Positions 7,575 through 14,281 are shown, counted from the first letter of the stretch. The stretch is DNA of 14,281 bases from Pseudomonadota bacterium (GCA_026388865.1 JAPLIX010000480.1:1-14281); one strand, 5' to 3'. Program-made: numbers and translations. Notes: generated by a model from the letters alone, not told the origin.

Positions 7575-8446
7575 ATGAAAATAGTACTAACCGGGGGTGC
7601 CGGCTTTATTGGTTCACACATAGCCGATCTGCTCATAAGCGAAGGGCATAAAGTGGCCATTGTCGACGACCTCTCATCAGGCAAGATAGAAAATATTCCA
7701 CCGGAAGCTGCATTCTACCAGATAGACATTCGTGACCCGTCCGTAGGCGAGATTTTGCACCGGGAGGCTCCTGAAGTCATAATACACCACGCAGCTCAAA
7801 TATCTGTCCGCCGCTCGGTTGAAGACCCCATCCATGACTTGGAAATAAATATCCGGGGCACGCTTAACCTCCTCCAAGGCGCGGTGCAGCATAATGTTAA
7901 AAAATTTATTTTTGCCTCAACCGGCGGCGCCATCTATGGTGAGCAGGACTATTTCCCCGCTGATGAAGAACATCCGCAGTCTATGGGCCGCGTCAGGACC
8001 CCCATGGTGAGGCGGGTGTGGTGGCGATCTTTGCGCTCAAAATGCTTGATAAGGGCAACCCCGTCATCAATGGATCCGGTGAGCAGACACGGGATTTTGT
8101 GTATGTCAAGGATGTGGCCCGGGCCAATCTCCTGGCGATTAACAGTAATGTTGCCGGAGCAATAAATATTGGCACGGCGCAGGAGACGTCGGTAAACCAG
8201 CTCTTTTCCCTGTTGGCACGGCTCACCGGCTCTCAAGCGCCGCAGCCCCACGCCCCGCCGATTCCCGGCGAGCAGCTGAGAAGTGTTATCTCCTGGGAGC
8301 GGGCCCGCACGGTTCTGGGCTGGTCACCGCAGGTGGCCCTCGAAGCCGGGTTGAGAGAAACCGTAGATTTTTTTAAAGCAGCACGCGGGAAAAACTCCCG
8401 GAACAATAATGGCTTTGCAAACGATAAGGGTACGGTATCTCCATGA
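7575..8446 (+). pseudogene. NAD-dependent sugar epimerase broken by internal deletion
   Basis: Extended-SDR epimerase of the GalE type (UDP-hexose interconversion). Codons from ATG 7575 give the Rossmann TGGAGFIG (6-13), DDLSSG, HHAAQISVRRSVEDP, and FIFASTGGAIYGEQDYFPADEEHPQ up to residue 135. At about 7980 the frame breaks: the family continuation, starting VYGPRQDPHGEAGVVAIF, resumes in another plus frame from 7979 and runs 155 residues to TGA 8446. What is missing is the segment of about 35 residues with the catalytic YxxxK. The size and frame fit a deletion of roughly 106 or 109 nt (3n+1). The original frame meets a stop at 8165. The ATG at 7575 is chosen because GGAG lies 6 nt before it. 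The gene should be inactive unless the deletion is a sequence or assembly error; both halves look otherwise well conserved, so the event is recent or artefactual. Confidence 0.85.
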
Positions 8447-8733
8447 GCAATAAAATCCCTGAACATTCCAATATTGTAAACCTGAACGAAATCAGGGCGC
8501 ACAAAAAGCCCGGCATTATCCAGTTATTAAAAGACTCCCGCAAAACTGCTCAGGCAATTGCAGCACACGCCTGCCTCATCTGTAACAGCAATAAAATGTG
8601 CGTCAATAAAACGGGCGTTTGTGCCTCGTGCTATGATACGGTGTTGAGCCGGGAAGAAAAAAAGGTTGCTCAGGAAGAAGCGCAGCACAAACAAATTAAA
8701 ATTACGGTAACTGATGATCGCTGGGAAGATTAA
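8443..8733 (+). CDS. Small Cys-rich, zinc-ribbon-like protein
   Basis: I do not recognise this 96-residue protein. Its centre has two CxxC pairs, CLIC (44-47) and CASC (60-63), with another cysteine at 53, a pattern that suits a single zinc-ribbon or treble-clef-like site. The flanks are hydrophilic: a basic N-terminal half (INEIRAHKKPG-type sequence around 13-35) and an acidic and glutamine-rich C-terminal helix. There is no signal peptide or membrane segment, so it is probably cytoplasmic. The ATG overlaps the stop of the broken epimerase as ATGA, and the next gene starts directly after its TAA, so it belongs to the same transcript. The ribosome site is weak; translation may depend on coupling, which the upstream frameshift could disturb little because the downstream half is still open into the overlap. 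Confidence 0.7.
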   Translation: MSNKIPEHSNIVNLNEIRAHKKPGIIQLLKDSRKTAQAIAAHACLICNSNKMCVNKTGVCASCYDTVLSREEKKVAQEEAQHKQIKITVTDDRWED

Positions 8734-9165
8734 ATGCGTCGAGATCGTTTTTTAAATGCCGGCACTGTTATTGCCATATGTTTCATGATTGTTTTTTCTT
8801 TTCCTCTTGAGAATGGCTGGTGCTTGTGGTTGCAGCAATCTGATGAGGCCCTTCTGCACAATGCCCTGAACAGTGATAACCCCCGAAAGGTCGAAAAATG
8901 CCTAGACACCTTCATTAAGAAAGAAAATTATTCAGCTATACTGCAGATCAAGCAGCATGCAAAAAGGATGCTTCAGGCGGAGCGCGGCGCGCTCGCCCAG
9001 CAGCAACAGGTTAATGCTGCGGTCATTAAAAAGCGCCTTGCCCCGTGGAAACAGATAGAGCAAAAGGCAGACCGGTTTTTTAAGCGAACCACGGTACAGC
9101 ACCAGGAAAGTAACATGCTGCACCATAAAGGGATGTACCTGCATCAGGAGAGGCAGAATGCATAG
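8734..9165 (+). CDS. Exported or membrane-anchored helical protein, unknown
   Basis: A 143-residue protein without recognisable family. It begins with a basic n-region (MRRDRF) and a hydrophobic stretch at about 9-23 (AGTVIAICFMIVFSF), so it is either a secretory signal or an N-terminal anchor; there is no good lipobox. The rest is predicted helical and strongly charged, with a Q/A/K-rich segment at 83-125. Its ATG abuts the TAA of the preceding gene, with GGAAGA a few bases upstream, and its 3' end overlaps the next gene by 8 nt. This tight packing supports it as a real gene. It probably works with the following coiled-coil protein in the periplasm or at the inner membrane. Confidence 0.7.
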   Translation: MRRDRFLNAGTVIAICFMIVFSFPLENGWCLWLQQSDEALLHNALNSDNPRKVEKCLDTFIKKENYSAILQIKQHAKRMLQAERGALAQQQQVNAAVIKKRLAPWKQIEQKADRFFKRTTVQHQESNMLHHKGMYLHQERQNA

Positions 9166-9814
9166 AAAAAGCATCATTATCATAGCCGCCATTATACTGT
9201 TTGCGACCGTCTATCAGACATTTGCCGATTATTACGTTATTCGGCTTAATAATGGCAAAGAGATTGCGGTTCAAAAATACTGGGACGAAGGTCCTAAAAT
9301 CAGGTTTTACCGGGACGGGGGAAGTGTCGCTATTCCCAAAGGGGACATAAAGGCCATTGAAAAACAGGGCGGGACTCCTGCCGCGGTGCCCTCGGGAGCA
9401 GATGCAGCAGCGCTGCCGGGCATAGCGGAAACTGAAGGAGCCCAGAATCCTACCCCGTCTCCGACACCCCCGGCAAAGGCAAAAGAAAACGAACAGGCAG
9501 AGATTAAAGAACGGCTTGACATCATACAATCAAATATTGCAACCTTAAACGAGCGAAATAAATCTTATCTGAACCAGAAAAATGCTGCCCAGGAGGTAAA
9601 GGTAAAAGCTGAAGAGCGCATCGGAAAATACCGCGCGGATACCTACATGACCTCCGAAGATCGCAAGCAGTCTATTGCACGTGAAGAGCGAAAAATAAAT
9701 GATGCTGAAATAAATATCATGGAGGCTGACCGTCAGATTGGTTCTCTTGAAGAAATGATCGGCAATCAGGAAGCAATAAGGAAAAACTTGGAAGACAAAC
9801 TGCGCCAGCAATAA
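9158..9814 (+). CDS. Exported coiled-coil protein with small N-terminal beta domain
   Basis: 218 residues, no named family recognised. A signal peptide (1-23, basic MHRK then IIIIAAIILFATVY, probable cleavage TFA/DYY) is followed by a compact beta-rich module at 25-70 (YYVIRLNNGKEI...GPKIRFYRDGGSVAIP...IKAIEK), a Pro/Ala-rich linker (72-108, including PTPSPTPP), and a long charged coiled coil (about 110-218) ending EDKLRQQ. The beta module with its 'I-L-NG ... GG ... IP ... I-IE' rhythm resembles small modules seen at the N-terminus of other exported proteins of delta-type bacteria; that resemblance is from memory. AGGAG lies 7 nt before the ATG. It is the last gene before a strong terminator. 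Likely a periplasmic structural or scaffolding protein. Confidence 0.75.
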   Translation: MHRKSIIIIAAIILFATVYQTFADYYVIRLNNGKEIAVQKYWDEGPKIRFYRDGGSVAIPKGDIKAIEKQGGTPAAVPSGADAAALPGIAETEGAQNPTPSPTPPAKAKENEQAEIKERLDIIQSNIATLNERNKSYLNQKNAAQEVKVKAEERIGKYRADTYMTSEDRKQSIAREERKINDAEINIMEADRQIGSLEEMIGNQEAIRKNLEDKLRQQ

Positions 9815-9833
9815 AATCACTATGCTGCCACGC

Positions 9834-9872
9834 AAAACGGCACAGAAATAACAGCTATTCCTGTGCCGTTTT
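9834..9872. terminator. Bidirectional intrinsic terminator
   Basis: Perfect 12-bp inverted repeat (9834-9845 AAAACGGCACAG, 9861-9872 CTGTGCCGTTTT) with a 15-nt loop. The GC core is flanked by A4 on one side and T4 on the other, so it can end transcription from both strands. It lies between the convergent genes ending at 9814 (plus) and 9901 (minus). Confidence 0.88.
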
Positions 9873-9900
9873 ATTGCACATCACTACTGCGTTCAGCTGT

Positions 9901-10173
9901 TTATTCGCTGGTCATAAAAAACAGGTAGATGATAAACACCGTCGCGAGGCTGAAGCCGATAAAAAGATAGAAAACATCAAAAAGCTGGAAATTCATGATG
10001 CTGCTTCCGTCCTGAGAGAACTGTTTCATGAGGCCCCAATATAAGGCAAAGCTAAAAGTAGCTATAAGCCCCAGCTTGAGACGTGCGGAGATGATGCAAG
10101 CCAGCGCGATTACGCCGAGCATAATAACCTGCCACAGCGGGACTGAAACTTGTATTGATTGTAAGGCTTCCAT
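9901..10173 (-). CDS. Small three-helix inner-membrane protein, unknown
   Basis: A 90-residue protein with three predicted membrane segments at about 12-30, 33-50 and 65-87, joined by a short basic turn (ARLKLG) and a polar loop (KQFSQDGSS). I do not recognise a family; length and layout are unlike holins I can name, and no lysis or phage gene is nearby. The ATG at 10171-10173 has GGAG 8 nt upstream, which supports real expression. It stands alone: its 3' end faces the bidirectional terminator and its 5' end faces the divergent PilZ gene across 291 nt. Confidence 0.7.
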   Translation of the reverse strand: MEALQSIQVSVPLWQVIMLGVIALACIISARLKLGLIATFSFALYWGLMKQFSQDGSSIMNFQLFDVFYLFIGFSLATVFIIYLFFMTSE

Positions 10174-10387
10174 AAATAGTACTCCCTGTAAAAAGTTTAT
10201 TTTTTAATTACGTCAACATATATACGTACAATTATTATGCCAACCACGCAGCGCTATCTATCGTGCTGTTTTTACGATTTAATTTACTTTGTTATGATTA
10301 AACCACTATATTATTCATTTAGGTATTATAAAATAAAACATACTGCTGCGCAAAAGTGAACTGGAGCCCCAGCCAGGGCAGCGCCTG

Positions 10388-10396
10388 TGATATAAT
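10388..10396 (+). promoter_or_regulatory. Extended -10 promoter of the PilZ gene
   Basis: TGA directly followed by a perfect TATAAT (10391-10396) forms an extended -10 element; no good -35 box lies upstream, as is common for this promoter type. The predicted start near 10403 gives a leader of about 60 nt. The rest of 10174-10464 is AT-rich and holds no gene. Confidence 0.55.
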
Positions 10397-10464
10397 GGTA
10401 CTGCAAACAGCTCCCTTGGCCTTTTACATGAATAACGGGTTAATGGTGAATTACAGGGAAATAT

Positions 10465-10845
10465 ATGAACAGAGAAGTTAAAAAGAAAAGAATATTTTCC
10501 AGAGGAGCGTTACAGGTACGTGCCCGCTGCAGGCTGAAAAACAGACAGAGAAAATGTTATATGACCAATCTGAGTGAGGGCGGCTGCCTGATCTACTGTT
10601 ATTCTTCTGCTGCTATCAGTGCCGGTGAAACACTGGAAATTTCCTTCAGGCTTAATAATGCCTCTGAGGAGATCGTGGTCGAGGGCACGGTTGCCCGGGC
10701 TATGCCGTTTAACCGCGGCACACAAGATATTAATTACACCCTGGGAATACGATTCTCTGACCTTGCGGAAAAACAGAAGAAGGCAATAGTCAATTTCATT
10801 CATCAGTATCTTGCTGATATGAGGCAGGACCAGACGGTCAGTTAG
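10465..10845 (+). CDS. Single-domain PilZ protein, cyclic-di-GMP receptor
   Basis: A 126-residue, cytoplasmic PilZ-domain protein. The c-di-GMP-binding signatures are both present: an RxxxR near the N-terminus (R9 and R13 in KKRIFSR) and N35-x-S37-x-x-G40 in TNLSEGG, the (D/N)xSxxG motif. Beta-barrel strands follow (LEISFRLNN, IVVEGTVARAMPF, YTLGIRFSDL), ending in the usual helix (EKQKKAIVNFIHQYL). The first arginine doublet is KR rather than RR. It probably senses c-di-GMP and passes the signal to an unknown partner in motility, surface or polysaccharide control; no such partner is adjacent. AGGG lies just before the ATG. The 3' end overlaps the convergent DUF6599-like gene by 8 nt. Confidence 0.9.
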   Translation: MNREVKKKRIFSRGALQVRARCRLKNRQRKCYMTNLSEGGCLIYCYSSAAISAGETLEISFRLNNASEEIVVEGTVARAMPFNRGTQDINYTLGIRFSDLAEKQKKAIVNFIHQYLADMRQDQTVS

Positions 10846-11830
10846 CAGGCAAACGAGACGTACCGGACTGCTGTATAGTTCCGAGGATCTCTTTTGCAAG
10901 CTGCTCTCCGGTTTGAATGTTTGAGAGACCGGTAACGCACACTATATAATTGCGCATCAGTGCCGCGACAATATTCTTCTGATACTGCTCGTGCGCAGTA
11001 AAGCTTTTCTCGCCAACTCCCGCACGGGGGATAACCTTTTCACCAGCACCTGCCAGGTATTTTTTATACTCCTCAAAAGCAGCTCCTGCCTGCGCTGCAC
11101 CGGGAAAGGGCACGATATAGGCTTTCATCAGCTCACGGTTGCGCCGGTAGTCACGCGCAATCCCCCTGGGCAAAAATGCATGACCGAGAACTCCGCCCAC
11201 CATATAGTTTTCAGAGCCGGGCACTTTGCCGGTTTCGGGGAAAAGCCCCAGTGCCTCAGGCCGGGAGTTCCCCGCCGGAATCCTGTCAGCAACCATGCGG
11301 GCAGCAGTTTGCGGCACTGAGCGGTTTCTATCGCCGGTAATGCGTGCCTGTATTTCAACGTAGAACCGGCCCTGGTAAAATACGGCAAGCTGTTCATTGC
11401 CAAACGATTCAGCGCCGATGCCCAGCGTGGCGCTCGCAGGGTCTTTCTTGGAAGTAAACATGCCGAAGGCACTGAGCGCGCTTCCCATATCATAAACATC
11501 AACCGTGATGCCCTCCTTCTGGTCTGCAGTGCACACATACTCAGCACCATGCAGCTTCACAAAGCCGTAGGCAATAAACTGGTCTGCCGCGCCGTCTATG
11601 TAGGTGTACAGCTTCTCAGGCGTATAGGCATAGGATGCGCCGCTGCGCTGCCAGCCGCTGATTTCATTATTTCCCGGCAACATATTTTCAAGTGACCCTG
11701 CGGCGCCCTTCCCTGCTGCTTCAGCATCAAGCTGCAGCAACAGGAAGAGCATTGAACTGCACAACAACCCGAGAGCCAGCAGCCTCCTCCGGAACAACAG
11801 CCGCCGATCATGCCAGCAGGCGGTGGGCAT
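10838..11830 (-). CDS. Exported DUF6599-like protein
   Basis: A 330-residue protein of a family of unknown function (DUF6599-like, recognised from the YIDGAADQFIAYGF segment at 77-90 and LPG...GW at 51-60). The N-terminus has a basic stretch (HDRRLLFRRR) and a hydrophobic core at 17-34, with a plausible cleavage after AEA (36-38), so it is probably exported by Sec. The rest (VDVYDMGSALSAFGMFTSKKDP, AVFYQGRFYVEIQA) looks like a periplasmic globular domain repeated twice in rough outline, which is a loose impression. The start overlaps the end of the aldo/keto reductase gene by 23 nt; AAAGGA lies 6 nt before the ATG inside that gene, which supports this start and translational coupling. Family members I know of are common in Acidobacteriota and Desulfobacterota; none has a proven role. 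Confidence 0.8.
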   Translation of the reverse strand: MPTACWHDRRLLFRRRLLALGLLCSSMLFLLLQLDAEAAGKGAAGSLENMLPGNNEISGWQRSGASYAYTPEKLYTYIDGAADQFIAYGFVKLHGAEYVCTADQKEGITVDVYDMGSALSAFGMFTSKKDPASATLGIGAESFGNEQLAVFYQGRFYVEIQARITGDRNRSVPQTAARMVADRIPAGNSRPEALGLFPETGKVPGSENYMVGGVLGHAFLPRGIARDYRRNRELMKAYIVPFPGAAQAGAAFEEYKKYLAGAGEKVIPRAGVGEKSFTAHEQYQKNIVAALMRNYIVCVTGLSNIQTGEQLAKEILGTIQQSGTSRLPAN

Positions 11831-13016
11831 AGCGCATCCTTTCAGCCAGGTTAATACCGTTTACGCAGCGGCAGGTGCGGTCGCGGCAGGTTGCGCAGGA
11901 CCGGGCATTTTCTTCGCACCCGAGGTCCCGGTACGTGGCGCGGGCAAGCTCTGTGTTGCCATACCCTTCATGATACATAAGTGCCCGGTTAACGATCGGC
12001 ATCGCTGTCTCATACGGGCAGGTCCCGCGGCATTCCCCGCACCTGAGACAGTAGCGATCCTTAATTGAGCTGTAATAGGCGTCAAGCACCTTCCGTTCAC
12101 TCCAGCCGAGCTTCTTGCCCACAGCTCCGGTATTTTCTACGACCTGGTCTATATTCACCATCCCGGGTATCGCACAGTCAACAAAATCCTTCTGCAGCAC
12201 CCAGCTCAAAGCGGCCTGGTACGGGCTTAAAGAGCCGCGCCGCGCATCCTGATAGCCGCCGGCCTGAGTTTTCATGGCAATGATGCCGATGTTCTTCTGC
12301 CGCGCCTTTTTCAGAGCTGCAGCATGTTCCGGCGGACTTTTAAAATTAAGCGCTGCTAAAAAAACATCATAGCATGGTGCCTGAAGCCCGGCATCTACCA
12401 CATCAACCAGGGTTTTTCCGTCATGGAATGAGATGCCGACAAAGCGCGCCTTCCCCTCCTTCTTCATCTTCTCAAGAAATTTCAGCATCGGCTCATAGGT
12501 TGCCCACTCCGGCTGCACAATATTATGCAGGAAGAGCACGTCCACATAATCTGTCTGCAGCCTTTTGAGGCTCTGGCCCATTTTCTCTTCCATTTTTTCA
12601 GGCTTTTCCATGTGCATGGTGTCCTTTGCTATGAAGCTGTAAACCGGCGCAATCTTGGTGGCGACAAAAACTTTTTTTCTGCCGTAATCCTTTAAAACCT
12701 TTCCGAGCAGCTCCTCGTTTTTGCCATTCTGGTACATCCAGGCGGTGTCAAAATAATTAATGCCCCGGTCCAGCGCCTTGAGCAGCACCGCAGGATCGGT
12801 CAGCGTCATGACCCCGAAGCTCACCGCTGACACCTTCATGCCGGTTTTCCCCAGGTCGCGATATTCCATGGTCGCCGGGCTGCTGCTCTGCGTTCCGGCA
12901 TGCTCTGCCGCATGCACACCCGAGACATCCAATGCCTTGAGCATAAGGCCTGCCCCGGCTACTGAAACGCCCAGGTCTCGCAAAAACTCTCTGCGGTCTA
13001 TTCTCTTCTGCTTCAT
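11808..13016 (-). CDS. Tat-exported aldo/keto reductase with 4Fe-4S motif
   Basis: 402 residues. A Tat signal (DRREFLRDLG, twin arginine R8-R9, then a mild hydrophobic stretch to VHA at 34-36) precedes an AKR barrel (about 50-320). The catalytic tetrad is complete: D90, Y95 (in YFDTAWMY), K121 (ATKIAP) and H164 (LFLHN). The C-terminal part has a ferredoxin-like CLRCGECRGTCP motif (CxxCxxCxxxCP) and a further Cys-rich tail (CEENARSCATCRDRTCRC), enough for one cluster and perhaps a second. This is the Fe-S aldo/keto reductase type (COG1453-like). The substrate is unknown. ATG 13014-13016 is preferred over the GTG two codons upstream because GAGG lies 5 nt before it. The Tat signal fits export of a pre-folded, cofactor-loaded enzyme. 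The following DUF6599-like gene overlaps it by 23 nt. Confidence 0.92.
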   Translation of the reverse strand: MKQKRIDRREFLRDLGVSVAGAGLMLKALDVSGVHAAEHAGTQSSSPATMEYRDLGKTGMKVSAVSFGVMTLTDPAVLLKALDRGINYFDTAWMYQNGKNEELLGKVLKDYGRKKVFVATKIAPVYSFIAKDTMHMEKPEKMEEKMGQSLKRLQTDYVDVLFLHNIVQPEWATYEPMLKFLEKMKKEGKARFVGISFHDGKTLVDVVDAGLQAPCYDVFLAALNFKSPPEHAAALKKARQKNIGIIAMKTQAGGYQDARRGSLSPYQAALSWVLQKDFVDCAIPGMVNIDQVVENTGAVGKKLGWSERKVLDAYYSSIKDRYCLRCGECRGTCPYETAMPIVNRALMYHEGYGNTELARATYRDLGCEENARSCATCRDRTCRCVNGINLAERMRYAHRLLA

Positions 13017-13070
13017 ATGCACCTCGTCGTGATAGTAGATAATTGTGTATGGGTACCTGCTGATATATGT

Positions 13071-13098
13071 AATATATTGTCCTTTAAACGGGAAGCAA
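13071..13098 (-). promoter_or_regulatory. Possible promoter of the aldo/keto reductase gene
   Basis: On the minus strand TTGCTT (plus 13093-13098) and TATATT (plus 13071-13076) are 16 nt apart, with the gene start about 55 nt further on. The match is moderate and the region is AT-rich, so chance is possible. Confidence 0.35.
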
Positions 13099-13125
13099 AA
13101 AATTATCTATGCAAGCTCGGAACTC

Positions 13126-13196
13126 GTGAACAGTGAATAGTGAAAAGTGTAAGGTGAAAAGGTCAAAAGGTTAAAAGGTTAATAGGTTAATAGGCC
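13126..13196. repeat. Stacked heptamer and octamer tandem repeats
   Basis: Three heptamers GTGAA(C/T/A)A (13126-13146) are followed by five octamers of the form AA(A/T)AGG(TT/TC/CC) (13157-13196). Between them TAAGGTGAA (13150-13158) is the exact reverse complement of TTCACCTTA at 13212-13220, so the block can pair with the next one. Purine-rich throughout and without a gene on either strand. Confidence 0.75.
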
Positions 13197-13262
13197 AAAA
13201 AACTAAACCTCTTCACCTTAAATCAGTGACCAGTGACACGAACTTATCGCTCATCACTCGAT

Positions 13263-13324
13263 ACTCAGCAGTTTTCTTTTTGCCTTTTTACCTACTCAGC
13301 ACTTTTCTTTTTGCCTTTTTACCT
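13263..13324. repeat. Two tandem copies of a 31-bp unit
   Basis: 13263-13293 and 13294-13324 are head-to-tail copies of a pyrimidine-rich 31-bp unit beginning ACTCAGCA, identical except for G versus C at the ninth base. The copy boundary is exact with no spacer. The CCTTTTTACC core is close to the reverse complement of the GGTTAAAAGG octamers at 13157-13196. Confidence 0.85.
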
Positions 13325-13332
13325 CTTTACCC

Positions 13333-13356
13333 ATTCACCGACTCACCGATTCACCG
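13333..13356. repeat. Three tandem octamers (A[TC]TCACCG)
   Basis: ATTCACCG, ACTCACCG, ATTCACCG run directly head to tail. They close the repeat-rich block between the aldo/keto reductase and carB; the remaining bases up to carB hold its promoter and ribosome site. Confidence 0.8.
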
Positions 13357-13371
13357 ATTTGCATATTCCGA

Positions 13372-13399
13372 TTGACACGAGCACGTATAATCTTATATC
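13372..13399 (+). promoter_or_regulatory. Promoter candidate of carB
   Basis: A perfect TTGACA (13372-13377) is followed after 16 nt by TATATC (13394-13399). A perfect TATAAT lies at 13386-13391, but only 8 nt from TTGACA, and another at 13431-13436 lacks a clear -35 box. Which -10 is used cannot be settled from sequence; that a carB promoter lies in 13370-13440 is likely. Confidence 0.5.
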
Positions 13400-13462
13400 C
13401 TCACTTCCCAAGTATCCAATGCACTCTACTTATAATTACTGACAGCGAGGAAAGGATAGTCA

Positions 13463-14281
13463 ATGCCAAAGCGAAATGACATAAAAAAGGTAATGATAAT
13501 CGGTTCCGGCCCCATCGTCATCGGTCAGGCCTGCGAGTTTGATTATTCGGGAACCCAGGCATGCAAAGCCCTGCGCAAACTCGGATATAAAATTGTGCTC
13601 GCCAACTCAAATCCCGCCACCATCATGACCGACCCCGGCATGGCTGACGCCACCTATATCGAGCCGCTAACCACAGCTGCCATGGAGGACATTATTGCTC
13701 AGGAGCGGCCTGATGCGATACTGCCTAACCTCGGCGGCCAGTCAGGCCTTAACCTGACCTCAGACCTGGCCCGCAAAGGCGTGCTGAAAAAATACAATGT
13801 AAAGGTAATCGGTGTCCAGGTTGATGCTATCGAGCGCGGGGAAGACCGGCAGGCATTCAAGGATACCATGAGCCGGCTGGGCATCGAGATGCCGCAGAGT
13901 AAAATTGCCTACAGCATCGAGGAGGCGGAAGCCATTGCCCAGGAGCTTGGCTATCCGGTGGTGGTGCGTCCTGCCTACACGATGGGCGGAACCGGCGGCG
14001 GTCTCGTGTACAACCAGGAAGAGCTGCAGGTGATTGCGGGCCGCGGCCTTTCCGCAAGCCTGGTGGGCCAGGTGCTGATCGAGGAGTCGGTGCTCGGCTG
14101 GGAGGAGCTTGAGCTGGAGGTGGTGCGCGATGCCAAAAACCAGATGATCACAGTCTGCTTCATCGAAAATATCGATGCCATGGGCGTGCATACCGGTGAC
14201 TCCTTCTGCGCGGCACCCATGCTGACCATAGACCCGAAGCTGCAGCAGCGCCTGCAGAAGTATTCCTATGATATTGTCGAA
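13463..14281 (+). CDS. carB: Carbamoyl-phosphate synthase large subunit, 5' part
   Basis: First 273 of about 1,070 codons; the gene runs off the right edge. CarB makes carbamoyl phosphate from bicarbonate, ammonia (supplied by CarA from glutamine) and two ATP, feeding pyrimidine and arginine synthesis. Seen here: IIGSGPIVIGQACEFDYSG (12-30), the pre-ATP-grasp domain, and the first ATP-grasp part with R129, R169, the GGTGGG loop (175-180) and E215 at the same positions as E. coli CarB, followed by ENIDAMGVHTGDS. AAAGGA lies 6 nt before the ATG. carA is not directly upstream: a 446-nt repeat-rich spacer and an opposite-strand gene lie there, so carB seems to start its own transcript. Confidence 0.96.
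   Translation, partial: MPKRNDIKKVMIIGSGPIVIGQACEFDYSGTQACKALRKLGYKIVLANSNPATIMTDPGMADATYIEPLTTAAMEDIIAQERPDAILPNLGGQSGLNLTSDLARKGVLKKYNVKVIGVQVDAIERGEDRQAFKDTMSRLGIEMPQSKIAYSIEEAEAIAQELGYPVVVRPAYTMGGTGGGLVYNQEELQVIAGRGLSASLVGQVLIEESVLGWEELELEVVRDAKNQMITVCFIENIDAMGVHTGDSFCAAPMLTIDPKLQQRLQKYSYDIVE

Noticed and set aside
8018..8446. Separate gene for a 142-residue protein starting at 8018
   Set aside because: It is the C-terminal part of the same epimerase; the family sequence continues upstream of this start (VYGPRQDPHGEAG from 7979) and there is no ribosome site.
10249..10273. Short stem (CAGCGC / GTGCTG) followed by T5 on the plus strand, like a small terminator
   Set aside because: The stem is only 6 bp with a wobble, and the place, between two divergent promoters, gives a plus-strand terminator nothing to end.
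11808..13016. Selenoprotein by read-through of the TGA stop of the aldo/keto reductase
   Set aside because: The frame after the TGA is not conserved-looking, a new gene starts 23 nt earlier, and no SECIS-like hairpin is evident next to the stop.
13126..13356. CRISPR array
   Set aside because: Units are short, head to tail without unique spacers, and no cas gene is near.
13386..13391. Perfect TATAAT taken as the carB -10 box with TTGACA at 13372
   Set aside because: The spacing is only 8 nt, too short for sigma-70; the TATATC at 13394 with 16 nt spacing is more plausible.

Overview
The window reads as ordinary chromosome from a Gram-negative, probably anaerobic bacterium. The order coaE – rho – rpmE – prfA, a Tat-exported aldo/keto reductase with a 4Fe-4S motif, a DUF6599-like exported protein, selA, and dispersed palindromes of the TTCGACAGGCTCA type recall Desulfobacterota (former Deltaproteobacteria) and neighbouring uncultured phyla. 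This placement is inference from gene content and order; no marker here fixes the lineage.

Layout. 1-330: non-coding tail with palindromes and a weak terminator candidate. 331-7411, all on the minus strand: a housekeeping block transcribed selA -> HNH protein -> rluD-type pseudouridine synthase -> coaE, then a 721-nt gap without a credible gene, then rho -> rpmE -> hairpin -> prfA. 7510-9872, plus strand: a promoter, a sugar-nucleotide epimerase broken by an internal deletion, a small Cys-rich protein, two exported helical or coiled-coil proteins, and a strong bidirectional terminator. 9901-10173 minus: a small three-helix membrane protein. 10465-10845 plus: a single-domain PilZ protein. 10838-13016 minus: a Tat-exported aldo/keto reductase overlapping a DUF6599-like exported protein. 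13017-13462: non-coding, with stacked short tandem repeats. 13463 to the right edge: the first 273 codons of carB.

How the genes work together. The minus-strand block is core information processing and cofactor supply: release factor 1, L31, Rho, CoA synthesis, rRNA pseudouridylation, and selenocysteine-tRNA synthesis (selA implies a selenoprotein-making host; selB and selC are not in the window). The plus-strand 7.5-9.8 kb cluster has overlapping or abutting genes and looks like one transcript of envelope-related, mostly uncharacterised proteins headed by a damaged epimerase. The aldo/keto reductase and DUF6599-like pair share a 23-nt overlap and both carry export signals, suggesting joint action outside the cytoplasm.

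I did not find a convincing new defence, mobile or RNA system. The most notable points are the epimerase deletion that removes exactly the catalytic-tyrosine segment, the uncharacterised exported cluster behind it, the exported reductase pair, the rpmE/prfA hairpin, and the layered repeats before carB.
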